From: DATNFP01 sp035606335
GTDB taxonomy: Bacteria > Bacteroidota > Bacteroidia > Chitinophagales > Chitinophagaceae
Direction of reading: 5' to 3'
DNA: 38,169 nucleotides
Assembly (NCBI GenBank): GCA_035606335.1
Contig: DATNFP010000135.1
Span: 1 to 38,169 of the forward strand
Shown: positions 1 through 6,756 of the stretch, piece by piece
Layout of the letters: the number at the start of each line of letters is the position of its first letter
How positions within the stretch are numbered: position 1 is the first letter of the stretch
Position numbers and translations under genes: made by a program
The notes under the pieces: model-generated
What the model was told of the DNA's origin: nothing
The model's database searches: none
Seen by the model: only the letters and a program-made list of their open reading frames with translations

Positions 1-89
1 TTCTGCTGCTCGGACAATTCCTTTTTGTCCTCTAAACAATAGTGGATAGTATGGTAAAAAGACATGCCTTTGCTTACTTTTCCGATCAT
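1..89 (-). CDS. Relaxase/mobilization nuclease, N-terminal fragment
   Basis: Too short for ordinary ORF calling, but clear on reading. The ATG at 89-87 opens a frame beginning MIGKVSKG and continuing with FYHT and a CLEDKKELSEQQ-like stretch to the window edge, 29 codons in all. This is the usual start of Bacteroidota MobA-type relaxases, which nick oriT and lead single-stranded DNA into a recipient during conjugative mobilization. The gene overlaps the stop of the MobC-like gene as ATGA (89-86), so the two are translationally coupled. The catalytic tyrosine and the three-histidine metal site lie outside the window. Recognition rests on the N-terminus and the MobC neighbour. Confidence 0.8.
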   Translation of the reverse strand, partial: MIGKVSKGMSFYHTIHYCLEDKKELSEQQ

Positions 90-466
90 TGGTAATGGGT
101 TTCTATTTTGTCAGCAAGTGTTTTTAATTCGCGCGAACGGAGTATGAGTTCGGCTCTTTGCAATGCGTCCAATTGTTCACCGCTATTCCTTCTCTTGGCG
201 ATCTGATTGAAGTAAGCTGCCAATTGTCTGAGCAATCCATTTTGTAATAAAATATCAGATGGCAAGGTTTTTTTTCGCCTGTCAACCTGTCTGTTTAATA
301 CAGTTTCCCGTATGTATTCTGATAATAAAAGTTCGCAGGATTTGGCTTTTGCCTCGATGATTTTTCGTTCATATAGCGTGCATTTAAAGGCCATGAGCTG
401 ATCTCTCTTAACAGCTTTCTTTGGCCTCCCACCCTTACTTCTTCCACTGCCTTTAAGCTGTTCCAT
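86..466 (-). CDS. MobC-like relaxosome accessory protein
   Basis: A 126-aa basic protein. Residues 1-20 are rich in Lys, Arg and Gly, and residues 24-60 look like a ribbon-helix-helix DNA-binding unit followed by a helical region. Near the C-terminus, LRQLAAYFNQIAK is the recognisable MobC-family stretch. Such proteins bind beside oriT and help the relaxase open the nick site. It lies directly upstream of a relaxase gene, overlapping it by 4 bp, and just downstream of a hairpin region that looks like oriT. That is the usual oriT-mobC-mobA layout of mobilizable elements. The length is normal for the family. The call is confident at family level; the exact subfamily is not determined. Confidence 0.8.
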   Translation of the reverse strand: MEQLKGSGRSKGGRPKKAVKRDQLMAFKCTLYERKIIEAKAKSCELLLSEYIRETVLNRQVDRRKKTLPSDILLQNGLLRQLAAYFNQIAKRRNSGEQLDALQRAELILRSRELKTLADKIETHYQ

Positions 467-480
467 TACACTTGCTCAAC

Positions 481-577
481 TATTTTTGAATGCGATAGCA
501 TGAAAAAATTCCTCACCGAATGCGATAGCATGAGGTGAGCCAGCCGTTTTGGTTTTACCAAAACATAGCTGGCTACC
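481..577. other. Candidate origin of transfer (oriT) with hairpin and repeats
   Basis: This is the only gene-free stretch between the primase-like gene and mobC. It contains two exact copies of GAATGCGATAGCATGA (488-503 and 518-533). The second copy is framed by CTCACC and GGTGAG (512-517, 534-539). Next comes a strong hairpin: outer arms 538-544/568-574 (AGCCAGC/GCTGGCT), inner arms 547-553/557-563 (TTTTGGT/ACCAAAA), loop of 3 nt. No T-run follows the hairpin in the leftward direction, so a plain terminator is less likely. Repeats plus hairpin directly upstream of mobC-relaxase fit an oriT. The nick site cannot be named from sequence alone. Confidence 0.55.
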
Positions 578-583
578 CTGAAA

Positions 584-1528
584 TCAAAAAAGACCCTTTA
601 GCCTTTGGCCTGGCTTTCGCCTCAAGCTGCTCTCCATGCTCCAGTCATTTAAATCCTTATAGTCCTGGTATAAACTGCTCTGATCCTTGTATTTCTTTTC
701 ATCCCATGTCAAAGCCTGCTGAGTACATTTTACTCCTGCTTTATCCCGATCCAGGTACAGATTTATTTTCTCGTACTTTTCCATTAAAGGCCGACTTCTT
801 TCAAAGAAGGAAAGAGAATTAAGCACCAGTAAATTTGTCAGCTTGTCTCCTTTTTTTGAGGCAATAGATTGAAAGGCAAGGAAGTTAAAAAAGCCTTCGA
901 AGACTGTTATTTGAGTATCGTTGTTATTGAGAAACGTTACGCCTTTGGGTGAGCTGCTCCCTTTAAAATCGGCACTCCTTAATTCATATCCACCAGAATT
1001 ATTTTGAAAACCAATAGCTCTATATTGCTTTCCGTATAATAAAAAATCCACTTCGCTGCAAAAATTATCAGCTATGTTTAGAGGAATGTTACGCAATTCG
1101 AGGTAACGTAATAAAGATTTATCAGCTAATTGGCGTGTCTCCGATATAACAACTTTGCCCTCTATTTCTTTCTTTTCACCCGCAAACGATTGCAGGATGG
1201 GCTGTGAACTGTTTGCCAATAAGTGCTGGTGAAAAGAAAAAGGTTGGTCTGTGTGTTGGGATAGATTTTGCAGCAAGTCTCTAACAGAACACTTAAAATA
1301 ACGTGTACCAAAATCTATCAAGTCACCCCCGATTCCCTCTGCATGGTCATACCATACATTTAATTTTCTATCTACTTTAAAGGAAGCCGTTTTTTCATCA
1401 CGAAGCGGAGATAAATACCAATAATCGCTGTTTCTAATTTTCTGAGGCGAATGACCTAAGAGAGCTAAATAATCTACGAGGTCAATCTTTTTTGCCTGCC
1501 CACATGTTAGCCTTTCCATGCCTTTCAA
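584..1528 (-). CDS. Primase-like protein with Toprim domain
   Basis: A 314-aa protein that resembles a shortened DnaG primase. Residues 35-75 match the CHC2 zinc-finger region in overall shape (SPLRDEKTASF, then YDHAEGIGGDLIDF), but the zinc-binding cysteines are missing. Residues 207-265 look like a Toprim fold, with the acidic residue E211 in FEGFFNF and the D260-x-D262 pair. It would make primers for lagging-strand or post-transfer synthesis of the mobile element. The first possible start is TTG at 1528, overlapping the upstream stop by 4 bp; an ATG at 1519 (MERLT) is the alternative. It reads in the same direction as the mob genes. No helicase domain is present. Confidence 0.72.
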   Translation of the reverse strand: MKGMERLTCGQAKKIDLVDYLALLGHSPQKIRNSDYWYLSPLRDEKTASFKVDRKLNVWYDHAEGIGGDLIDFGTRYFKCSVRDLLQNLSQHTDQPFSFHQHLLANSSQPILQSFAGEKKEIEGKVVISETRQLADKSLLRYLELRNIPLNIADNFCSEVDFLLYGKQYRAIGFQNNSGGYELRSADFKGSSSPKGVTFLNNNDTQITVFEGFFNFLAFQSIASKKGDKLTNLLVLNSLSFFERSRPLMEKYEKINLYLDRDKAGVKCTQQALTWDEKKYKDQSSLYQDYKDLNDWSMESSLRRKPGQRLKGLF

Positions 1529-1887
1529 AGTTTGTCTTGATTAAAATGATTTGACTTTCGCTTATTTGATGCAAGTATTTGTTCAGCCTCCCGATGAATT
1601 TCAGTAGCGGTTTTCTTCCTGCCTGACTTTATCCATGTAATCAGTTCAGACTTATAGAAATACAATCGTTTGCCCTGTTTATTGACAGGAATTTCCTTGC
1701 GGCTAACTTTGCTATAAATAGTGGGGACAGAAAGGTTTAGAAACTTAGCGGTATCTTCAATTGTTAATAGTTCGTCCGCTTCCTGAGTAGAATGATGTCT
1801 GTCAAGTAATATTTTTTCAATATTGTTTACTTGGTCTTGAAGTTTACTTATTGCTTCGGGCAGCTTCTCAAATGTCAATGGTTCCAT
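1525..1887 (-). CDS. Helix-turn-helix (excisionase-like) protein
   Basis: A 120-aa protein. Residues 8-32 form a probable coiled coil. Residues 40-92 are a MerR/excisionase-type winged helix: LLTIEDTAKFLNLSVPTIY, then a GKRLYFYKSELITWI wing. The C-terminal tail is basic. Proteins of this size and layout are common in Bacteroidota integrative elements, where they act as recombination directionality factors or local regulators; which of the two applies here cannot be told. It is coupled by a 4-bp overlap to the primase-like gene, and a nested inverted-repeat structure lies 60-88 bp upstream of its start. Confidence 0.75.
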   Translation of the reverse strand: MEPLTFEKLPEAISKLQDQVNNIEKILLDRHHSTQEADELLTIEDTAKFLNLSVPTIYSKVSRKEIPVNKQGKRLYFYKSELITWIKSGRKKTATEIHREAEQILASNKRKSNHFNQDKL

Positions 1888-1936
1888 ACAGCACGATATT
1901 TCGTTTTATGCTGCAATGGTACGATGGTAGTTTGCG

Positions 1937-1975
1937 GGGTTACAATGGGTTAATCCTCTAACCCTCCCATAACCC
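1937..1975. repeat. Nested GGGTTA/TAACCC inverted repeats
   Basis: Two nested pairs of the same half-site: the inner pair GGGTTA 1947-1952 with TAACCC 1959-1964 (6-nt loop), and the outer pair 1937-1942 with 1970-1975. Spacers of 4 and 5 nt separate inner from outer arms. The structure begins at the stop codon of the 299-aa gene and sits upstream of the HTH gene. It could be a four-half-site operator, an attenuator, or a weak terminator, although no T-run follows. Confidence 0.45.
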
Positions 1976-2874
1976 TAATATTTTTTGTAATTTTTCTTGA
2001 TTCTTTGTGTTGGGAACACTCCATATTGCCCGTTCTCTCTCTTTTTTATATCCAATATCGGTGATTGGCACGTTTTAGTATCAGACGAGATAATATCGTT
2101 TAAATATTTTTCAGTGTAGCTTTTTTGGCTTGTTTTATCTTTATAACTGAAATATTTCCTTATCCAAACGCTTAATTCTGCTTTATTGCAGCCGACAATT
2201 AGATTAGCATCAGTTAATTGCTTAAATGCGTCGGCTAACTGGTTTCCATTACCATGAAACATTATTTTTTGTTCAGTTTGTTGAGCGGCACCTTGCAATA
2301 GGTCAAGCAATAAATCCTGATCCTTCTGTGCAAAATATGCTTTTAGAAGATCAAATAATTCGGGAACAATTTCCGATTTGAATACGGGAATACTTTTAAA
2401 TTTATCTTGAATTAATTTTTCGTCATCCTTAGAATCTATATCCGCTTTAGCATCTCTTTTCACTGCATTTTCTATTGACCAGATAAAATCGGAAAGAAGG
2501 TTCATCCTTTCTCTGATAGCCCTTAATAATTGGTCTATAAATTCATACGAAAGGTCGGCATGTGGTATTTTCTCTTGTTCGACTATCTTAAAATAAGATT
2601 CCAGTTCTAAACATGCGAAGTAAGTTGCCGGATGCACTTCCCTGGTATAATCGGGTATTGTATCATGGTTCGCCCAAAAATCAGTAAACAATTGCCTAAT
2701 CAATTCCAAACGCTGTATCTGGTAAAAAATTTGTTCTTCGGGCTGGTTTAATATATCTGTCAGAGCAAATTCCTTTAACTCAAAGAATGAACCACCACCA
2801 TTAATCGCGTAAATATCATCACGAGAAATAGTCAAGGTTTGTATTTGTATGATGAATTTTTTGAAGTCTTGCAT
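1975..2874 (-). CDS. Uncharacterised mobile-element protein, RteC-like C-terminus
   Basis: A 299-aa cytoplasmic protein with no signal peptide or membrane segment. Residues 1-160 are largely helical and charged. The C-terminal ~90 residues contain FHGNGNQLADAFKQL, an ELSVWIRKYFSY stretch and a final LNDIISSD segment. That pattern resembles the C-terminal region of RteC-type proteins from Bacteroides conjugative transposons, which activate excision and transfer genes, but the similarity is from memory of the pattern only. It starts 5 bp downstream of the recombinase stop, so both are probably co-transcribed. A role in controlling integration or excision is inferred from context. Confidence 0.5.
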   Translation of the reverse strand: MQDFKKFIIQIQTLTISRDDIYAINGGGSFFELKEFALTDILNQPEEQIFYQIQRLELIRQLFTDFWANHDTIPDYTREVHPATYFACLELESYFKIVEQEKIPHADLSYEFIDQLLRAIRERMNLLSDFIWSIENAVKRDAKADIDSKDDEKLIQDKFKSIPVFKSEIVPELFDLLKAYFAQKDQDLLLDLLQGAAQQTEQKIMFHGNGNQLADAFKQLTDANLIVGCNKAELSVWIRKYFSYKDKTSQKSYTEKYLNDIISSDTKTCQSPILDIKKRENGQYGVFPTQRIKKNYKKY

Positions 2875-2879
2875 ACAAT

Positions 2880-3989
2880 TTATTCTAATGCTATCTTATT
2901 GGCTGCCTGTTTCTTTTTTTCGTCAGTGATTTTTGTATATATCTGAGTGGTCGTTAAATGTTTGTGCCCAAGTAGTTTTGAGACGGTATAAATATCGGTG
3001 CCGGACGCTAACTGTAAAGTTGCATATGTATGTCGAAAACTATGGAATGTAATGTGTTTGTCAATGCCAGCTTTAAATACCCATTTAGGCAGGTACTGGT
3101 CAACTTGAGAATACTTTAATCCTTTAAAAACTTTTTCGTGAGGCAAGCCGCGTTGGCCGGCAAGCTCAATTACCTGGTTTGATACCGGCAAATTTTCAGC
3201 ACTGTCTGTCTTTTCCTGTCTGAATTGTAAATAATATTCGTCTTTCTCTCCACGTATTTCATCCCATATTAAGGTTTGAATATCTGAAAACCGAAGGCCA
3301 GTTAGTGCAGAAAATAAAGCAGCCCTTTTGACAATGCTTATTTCACAATCGGTTTTCGCTAATTTTTGAAGTTCACTGAGCAACAAGTATTCTCTGTGTG
3401 TTTCAGCCGGTTTAATACCGGCAACTCTTCCTCCTATATTATCTACGATATAGCCTAATTTAAAGGCTACTTTTAATGCTGCTTTAAATTTTGAAAAATA
3501 ACTTACAGCAGTATTTGTTGATATTTTACGCTCATGCCTGCCAATGCTTGGTGCAGACAAAAGATAATCACGATAATCTTCACAAAAAGTTTCAGTAAGA
3601 TCAGAAAACTTTAGCTGTTGGCCTGCAAAACTGATAAAGTATTTAACCGCCATACTCCAATTATCTGCATTTGAACCTCCCCGCTTTGCAGCCAATGTAT
3701 TAAAGAATATGATGAAATCTCCGTTGCGCTTACTGTTGGAAAGAAAACCATATTGCTGATTTTGTATTTCAATTTGCCGCATTGCCCGTAGGCTTTCAGC
3801 TAATTGATTTGTTTCCTTGTTATGTTCTTTATCAATTTCAGTACGCGGACGGTCATAAACATAAATTTTCAGGTATTCACGTCTTGTGGGCTTGCCAGTA
3901 TCAGGATGTGAGATAGGCGGATAATAGTCCAGATATAACGCACTCCTTCCCTTTGAAATAGCTTTTTTTCTCAATGTTACCTTAGCCAT
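2880..3989 (-). CDS. Tyrosine recombinase (integrase)
   Basis: A 369-aa site-specific recombinase that cuts and rejoins DNA through a covalent phosphotyrosine. The N-terminal ~60 residues are the arm-type DNA-binding domain common in Bacteroidota integrases (ALYLDYYPPI). A SAM-like core-binding domain spans roughly 90-185. The catalytic domain shows the expected set: R233 in TGLRFSD, K260, H316-x-x-R319 in HSFRHTYA, H342 in LLGHKH and nucleophile Y351 in QIYTKI. Length is normal and nothing is missing, so it should be active. It is the second gene from the mnmE-side boundary, as expected for the integrase of an element inserted at the mnmE 3' end. Confidence 0.92.
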   Translation of the reverse strand: MAKVTLRKKAISKGRSALYLDYYPPISHPDTGKPTRREYLKIYVYDRPRTEIDKEHNKETNQLAESLRAMRQIEIQNQQYGFLSNSKRNGDFIIFFNTLAAKRGGSNADNWSMAVKYFISFAGQQLKFSDLTETFCEDYRDYLLSAPSIGRHERKISTNTAVSYFSKFKAALKVAFKLGYIVDNIGGRVAGIKPAETHREYLLLSELQKLAKTDCEISIVKRAALFSALTGLRFSDIQTLIWDEIRGEKDEYYLQFRQEKTDSAENLPVSNQVIELAGQRGLPHEKVFKGLKYSQVDQYLPKWVFKAGIDKHITFHSFRHTYATLQLASGTDIYTVSKLLGHKHLTTTQIYTKITDEKKKQAANKIALE

Positions 3990-4000
3990 AATTTCACTTA

Positions 4001-4570
4001 TTAAATCATAAACACGCTATCAATTCTATCTTTTGGAACAAAGGCATGGCTCCCTATTTTAAATTTAGGTATATCTTCCCGTTTAATTAGTTCATATAAC
4101 GCCTTCTCCGATATTTTGTATTTCCTTAACACGTCAGAAATATTATAACAGTCATCAACATTTAAAGCCTGTTTTTCGGTATTCTTGGGTTGGGGTGTAA
4201 GCTTTTCAGATTGCACGGGATTGAATAATTTATCAATATCTTCCCGTCTAATCAACGTTTTCTTTAGTTTAATATTTACGGCTGGTATATAGCCTGAACC
4301 AATCAAATTATAAACAGTTTGTCTTGAGCTGTTTAATAGAATAGCAACATCGCGAACGGTAAGAAACTCCTTGCTCCGTAACTCCTCTAAAGGCTTTTCT
4401 TTAATTTTCGTTGTCTCCTTGTTGCTGATTTCAATTTTCTCATTTTTCAGCTTCGCTTTATATGCCCTTTTCGCACACTGATCGCTGCAATATTTTGTAA
4501 CGGTAGTCTTTGCTTCAAACTTTAATCCGCAATGCTGGCATATCCTGACAACTCGAATATTAGAACTCAT
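4001..4570 (-). CDS. Zinc-finger and double helix-turn-helix protein
   Basis: A 189-aa protein when started at the ATG at 4570, which puts the first cysteine motif 10 residues in. An upstream in-frame start at 4624 would add 18 residues translated from the repeat region, so I prefer the later one. Residues 10-35 hold CQHCG and CSDQCAKRA, a C-x2-C...C-x3-C zinc-binding pattern. Two excisionase-type HTH units follow: EFLTVRDVAILLNSSRQTVY, and a second starting at CYNISDVLRKY. It lies 11 bp upstream of the recombinase gene and is probably its co-expressed DNA-binding partner or regulator. The pairing of a zinc finger with two HTH units is seen in Bacteroidota mobile elements; specific function unknown. 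Confidence 0.7.
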   Translation of the reverse strand: MSSNIRVVRICQHCGLKFEAKTTVTKYCSDQCAKRAYKAKLKNEKIEISNKETTKIKEKPLEELRSKEFLTVRDVAILLNSSRQTVYNLIGSGYIPAVNIKLKKTLIRREDIDKLFNPVQSEKLTPQPKNTEKQALNVDDCYNISDVLRKYKISEKALYELIKREDIPKFKIGSHAFVPKDRIDSVFMI

Positions 4571-4572
4571 AG

Positions 4573-4621
4573 TAAAAGAGTTTAAAAATGTTCCAACTTG
4601 TACAAAAGTGTTTAAAAGTGT
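4573..4621. repeat. Two 19-bp direct repeats, candidate recombinase/regulator sites
   Basis: TAAAAGAGTTTAAAAATGT at 4573-4591 and CAAAAGTGTTTAAAAGTGT at 4603-4621 match at 16 of 19 positions and are offset by exactly 30 bp. They lie immediately upstream of the chosen start of the zinc-finger/HTH gene, between the recombinase module and mnmE. Three GGAACAA copies follow at 4650-4656, 4670-4676 and 4681-4687. Same-face spacing fits arm-type binding sites of a tyrosine recombinase or operator sites for the HTH protein; which is undecided. Confidence 0.5.
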
Positions 4622-4807
4622 CAAGTTATTTCTCCACTAAATATTTTTAGGAACAAATTATTGACATGGGGAACAACTGAGGAACAAAATTAACCAAAAT
4701 AATATGAGATTTCAAAAAAGCAACGATAATAAATATTGGCTATAATGCTTTATTTATAATAGTTTAGCTGTATTTATTGGTTGTTTGTTTTGCGATGTTT
4801 TACAAAC

Positions 4808-6184
4808 CTACTTTCCGATACAAAACTTCGAAAAAATATAATCCAGTTTATCTTCAGTCGTGATCTCGCCTGTGATCTCACCGAGGTAGTAGAGGCTGCG
4901 GCGGATGTCGAGGGAGATGAGGTCGCCGGGGATGTGGTTGTCGAGGCCTTTTTTTATTTCGTGGAGGGAGCTTAGAATTTCACGAAGGGTGGCGTGATGG
5001 CGCGTGTCGGTGATGATGGTGCCTTCAGTTTGTATCTTGCCTTGCACTACTTTGCTGTACAATAAATCTTTTAGCTCGTTAATATTCTCTTTGTTTTTTG
5101 CAGAGATGAAAAGAATATCTTCATCCTGGCTTTTGAACAACAATCGGGCTTTAGTCAATCCTATGCTGTCTGTCTTGTTGCCTACGAGTAAGTGCCTTAT
5201 ATTTTTTTCATGCAGCTCTTCTTTTTGTTGTTTTACTTCTTCGGTAGTGGTTTCGTTTACATCAAAAAGATAGATCACAATGTCGGCACGGTTCATTGCG
5301 TCTTTGCTGCGCTGCATGCCTATGCCTTCTATTACGTCGGTAGTATGTTCGCGGATGCCTGCGGTATCTATGAAACGAAAAAGTATGCCGTTTATATTGA
5401 GCACTTCTTCGATTGTGTCGCGTGTGGTGCCTGCAATGTCGCTTACTATGGCACGCTCTTCGTTGAGCAAGGCATTGAGGAGTGTGCTTTTACCTACGTT
5501 GGGCCTACCTATTATTGCAACGCTGACACCTTTCTTTATCACATTACCGAGTTGGAAGGAATTGATTAGCTGTTGGGTAGTGTCGGTTAATTTATTTACT
5601 AAAGCATATAGTTGCGTGCGGTCAGCAAACTCTACGTCTTCCTGGCTGAAGTCCAGCTCCAGCTCTATCAACGCACTAAACTTTATCAGCTCTTCGCGCA
5701 TTTGCCTGAGGTCCCCACTAAAGCCTCCACGAAGGTTGTGCATTGCAGCATGATGAGATGCTTCGGACTGGCTCGCTATGAGATCGGCTACTGCTTCGGC
5801 CTGAGTCAGATCCATTTTGCCTTTCAGGAAAGCACGCAGGGTGAATTCTCCGGGTTTGGCCATGACCGCACCGTTGCGTATGCATAAGTCAACAACCTGT
5901 CGCAATATATAATGTGAACCATGACAGCTTATTTCTACTATATCTTCTCCGGTATAACTTTTAGGAGCGCGATAGATGCTTACTACTGCTTCATCAATTA
6001 CCTGGTCGCCATCTATAATCTTTCCGAGGTGTATGGTGTGTGATGGCTGGAGGGATAGTTTCTTTCCTTTAAAGATACTATCTGCAATAGTGATGGCTGT
6101 GGGTCCGCTGAGGCGTATGATGCCCAGGGCTCCTTCGCCGGGAGGGGTTGCAATGGCGACTATTGTGGTATTGGTGGTGTACAT
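4808..6184 (-). CDS. mnmE: tRNA modification GTPase MnmE
   Basis: A 458-aa full-length MnmE (TrmE/ThdF). With MnmG it installs the (carboxymethyl)aminomethyl group on the wobble uridine of certain tRNAs. The N-terminal folate-binding domain spans about 1-120 and a helical domain flanks the inserted G domain. G motifs are visible: GRPNVGKST at 226-234, GTTRDT at 252-257, DTAG at 273-276 and NKTD at 336-339. The C-terminal FCIGK carries the invariant catalytic cysteine C455. The 3' end faces an integrated element, and this gene end is a known attachment site for islands in other phyla. The coding end is intact, as expected if integration restores it. Confidence 0.97.
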   Translation of the reverse strand: MYTTNTTIVAIATPPGEGALGIIRLSGPTAITIADSIFKGKKLSLQPSHTIHLGKIIDGDQVIDEAVVSIYRAPKSYTGEDIVEISCHGSHYILRQVVDLCIRNGAVMAKPGEFTLRAFLKGKMDLTQAEAVADLIASQSEASHHAAMHNLRGGFSGDLRQMREELIKFSALIELELDFSQEDVEFADRTQLYALVNKLTDTTQQLINSFQLGNVIKKGVSVAIIGRPNVGKSTLLNALLNEERAIVSDIAGTTRDTIEEVLNINGILFRFIDTAGIREHTTDVIEGIGMQRSKDAMNRADIVIYLFDVNETTTEEVKQQKEELHEKNIRHLLVGNKTDSIGLTKARLLFKSQDEDILFISAKNKENINELKDLLYSKVVQGKIQTEGTIITDTRHHATLREILSSLHEIKKGLDNHIPGDLISLDIRRSLYYLGEITGEITTEDKLDYIFSKFCIGK

Positions 6185-6195
6185 TGGTGTGGGTG

Positions 6196-6203
6196 CAAAA
6201 ATA
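6196..6203 (-). promoter_or_regulatory. Candidate mnmE promoter -7 element
   Basis: On the minus strand the sequence is TATTTTTG, a full match to the Bacteroidota -7 consensus TAnnTTTG, 12 bases before the mnmE ATG. No good -33 TTG is visible. The transcript leader would be very short. Confidence 0.35.
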
Positions 6204-6246
6204 CTTTATTCTGTTTATTGTGTTTTCTGATTCGTGTTTTCGACTC

Positions 6247-6440
6247 TTATTTTCCTATACTTACTTTCTTTTGTCTCGCCAAAAGAAAGTAAGCAAAGAA
6301 AAGGCGCCCCTTAAAGGATCGCTCCGCGCTTTGCGGGCAAGCTATACGCTGGTTATGTGGGGGATTGCTCTTAGACGCCGCTGGATGCGCGGGCGCGATG
6401 AGGCTTTGGAATGGTGATTGAGGGTGTGTTTTGCGTTTTT
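6247..6440. repeat. Intergenic repeat, copy 1, with 14-bp hairpin
   Basis: First of two tandem copies (offset 211-212 bp). It begins with a perfect inverted repeat: arms 6260-6273 and 6280-6293 around the loop TCTCGC. The G+C-rich stretch that follows (AAGGCGCCCC, CGCGCTTTGCGGGC, CGCTGGATGCGCGGGCGCG) is nearly identical in copy 2. Short ORFs cross the repeat on both strands but show no family features, and the small insertions between copies shift frames, so it is treated as non-coding. It resembles dispersed intergenic repeats of the form CAAAAGAAAGTAA plus AAAGAAAAGGCG seen in many genomes. Confidence 0.75.
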
Positions 6441-6458
6441 GTTTTGTGTTTTTTGCTT

Positions 6459-6651
6459 TTATTTTCCTGTACTTACTTTCTTTTGTTTCGCCAAAAGAAA
6501 GTAACAAAGAAAAGGCGCCCCTTAAAGGAACGCTCCGCGCTTTGCGGGCAAGCTATACGCGTTTATGTAGGGAATTGCTCTTAGACGCCGCTGGATGCGC
6601 GGGCGCGATGAGGCTTGGGAATGGTTGATTGAGGGTGTGTTTTCAGTTTTT
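6459..6651. repeat. Intergenic repeat, copy 2, with 13-bp hairpin
   Basis: Second copy of the ~195-bp unit. Its inverted repeat has arms 6473-6485 and 6492-6504 around TTTCGC. It differs from copy 1 by a few substitutions and single-base indels (for example GTAAC instead of GTAAGC after the hairpin), which shows the copies have diverged. Together the two copies fill most of the 572-bp gap between mnmE and dtd. Beyond 6651 the remaining ~100 bp before dtd is T/G-rich with no recognised signal. Confidence 0.75.
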
Positions 6652-6756
6652 GTTGTTTGCTTTGTGTGTTAAGTTTTGTGGCTTGCGAATGGTTCTTTCA
6701 GCTGGTGTTTTGTGGTATATGTAGGGTAAACTTCTTAGTTTAGCTTGATTTTTTAT

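Noticed and set aside
481..540. Repeated 16-mers as a CRISPR array
   Set aside because: Only two copies with a 14-base spacer and no cas genes nearby.
538..574. Hairpin after the primase-like gene as an intrinsic terminator
   Set aside because: No T-run follows in the direction of transcription, and the neighbouring repeats and mobC favour an oriT role; a double role cannot be excluded.
535..822. Rightward 95-aa ORF in the mobile element
   Set aside because: It lies antisense to the end of the primase-like gene and across the oriT hairpin, and its translation has no family pattern.
4571..4624. Upstream start of the zinc-finger/HTH protein (18 extra residues)
   Set aside because: The extra residues come from the direct-repeat region and have no family support; the ATG at 4570 puts the Cys motif in a normal place.
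5192..5887. Several rightward ORFs of 90-157 aa antisense to mnmE
   Set aside because: Shadows of the mnmE coding frame; mnmE motifs are complete and continuous on the other strand.
6148..6628. Short ORFs in both directions across the tandem repeat
   Set aside because: They reuse the repeat sequence, are broken by small indels between copies and look like no protein family.
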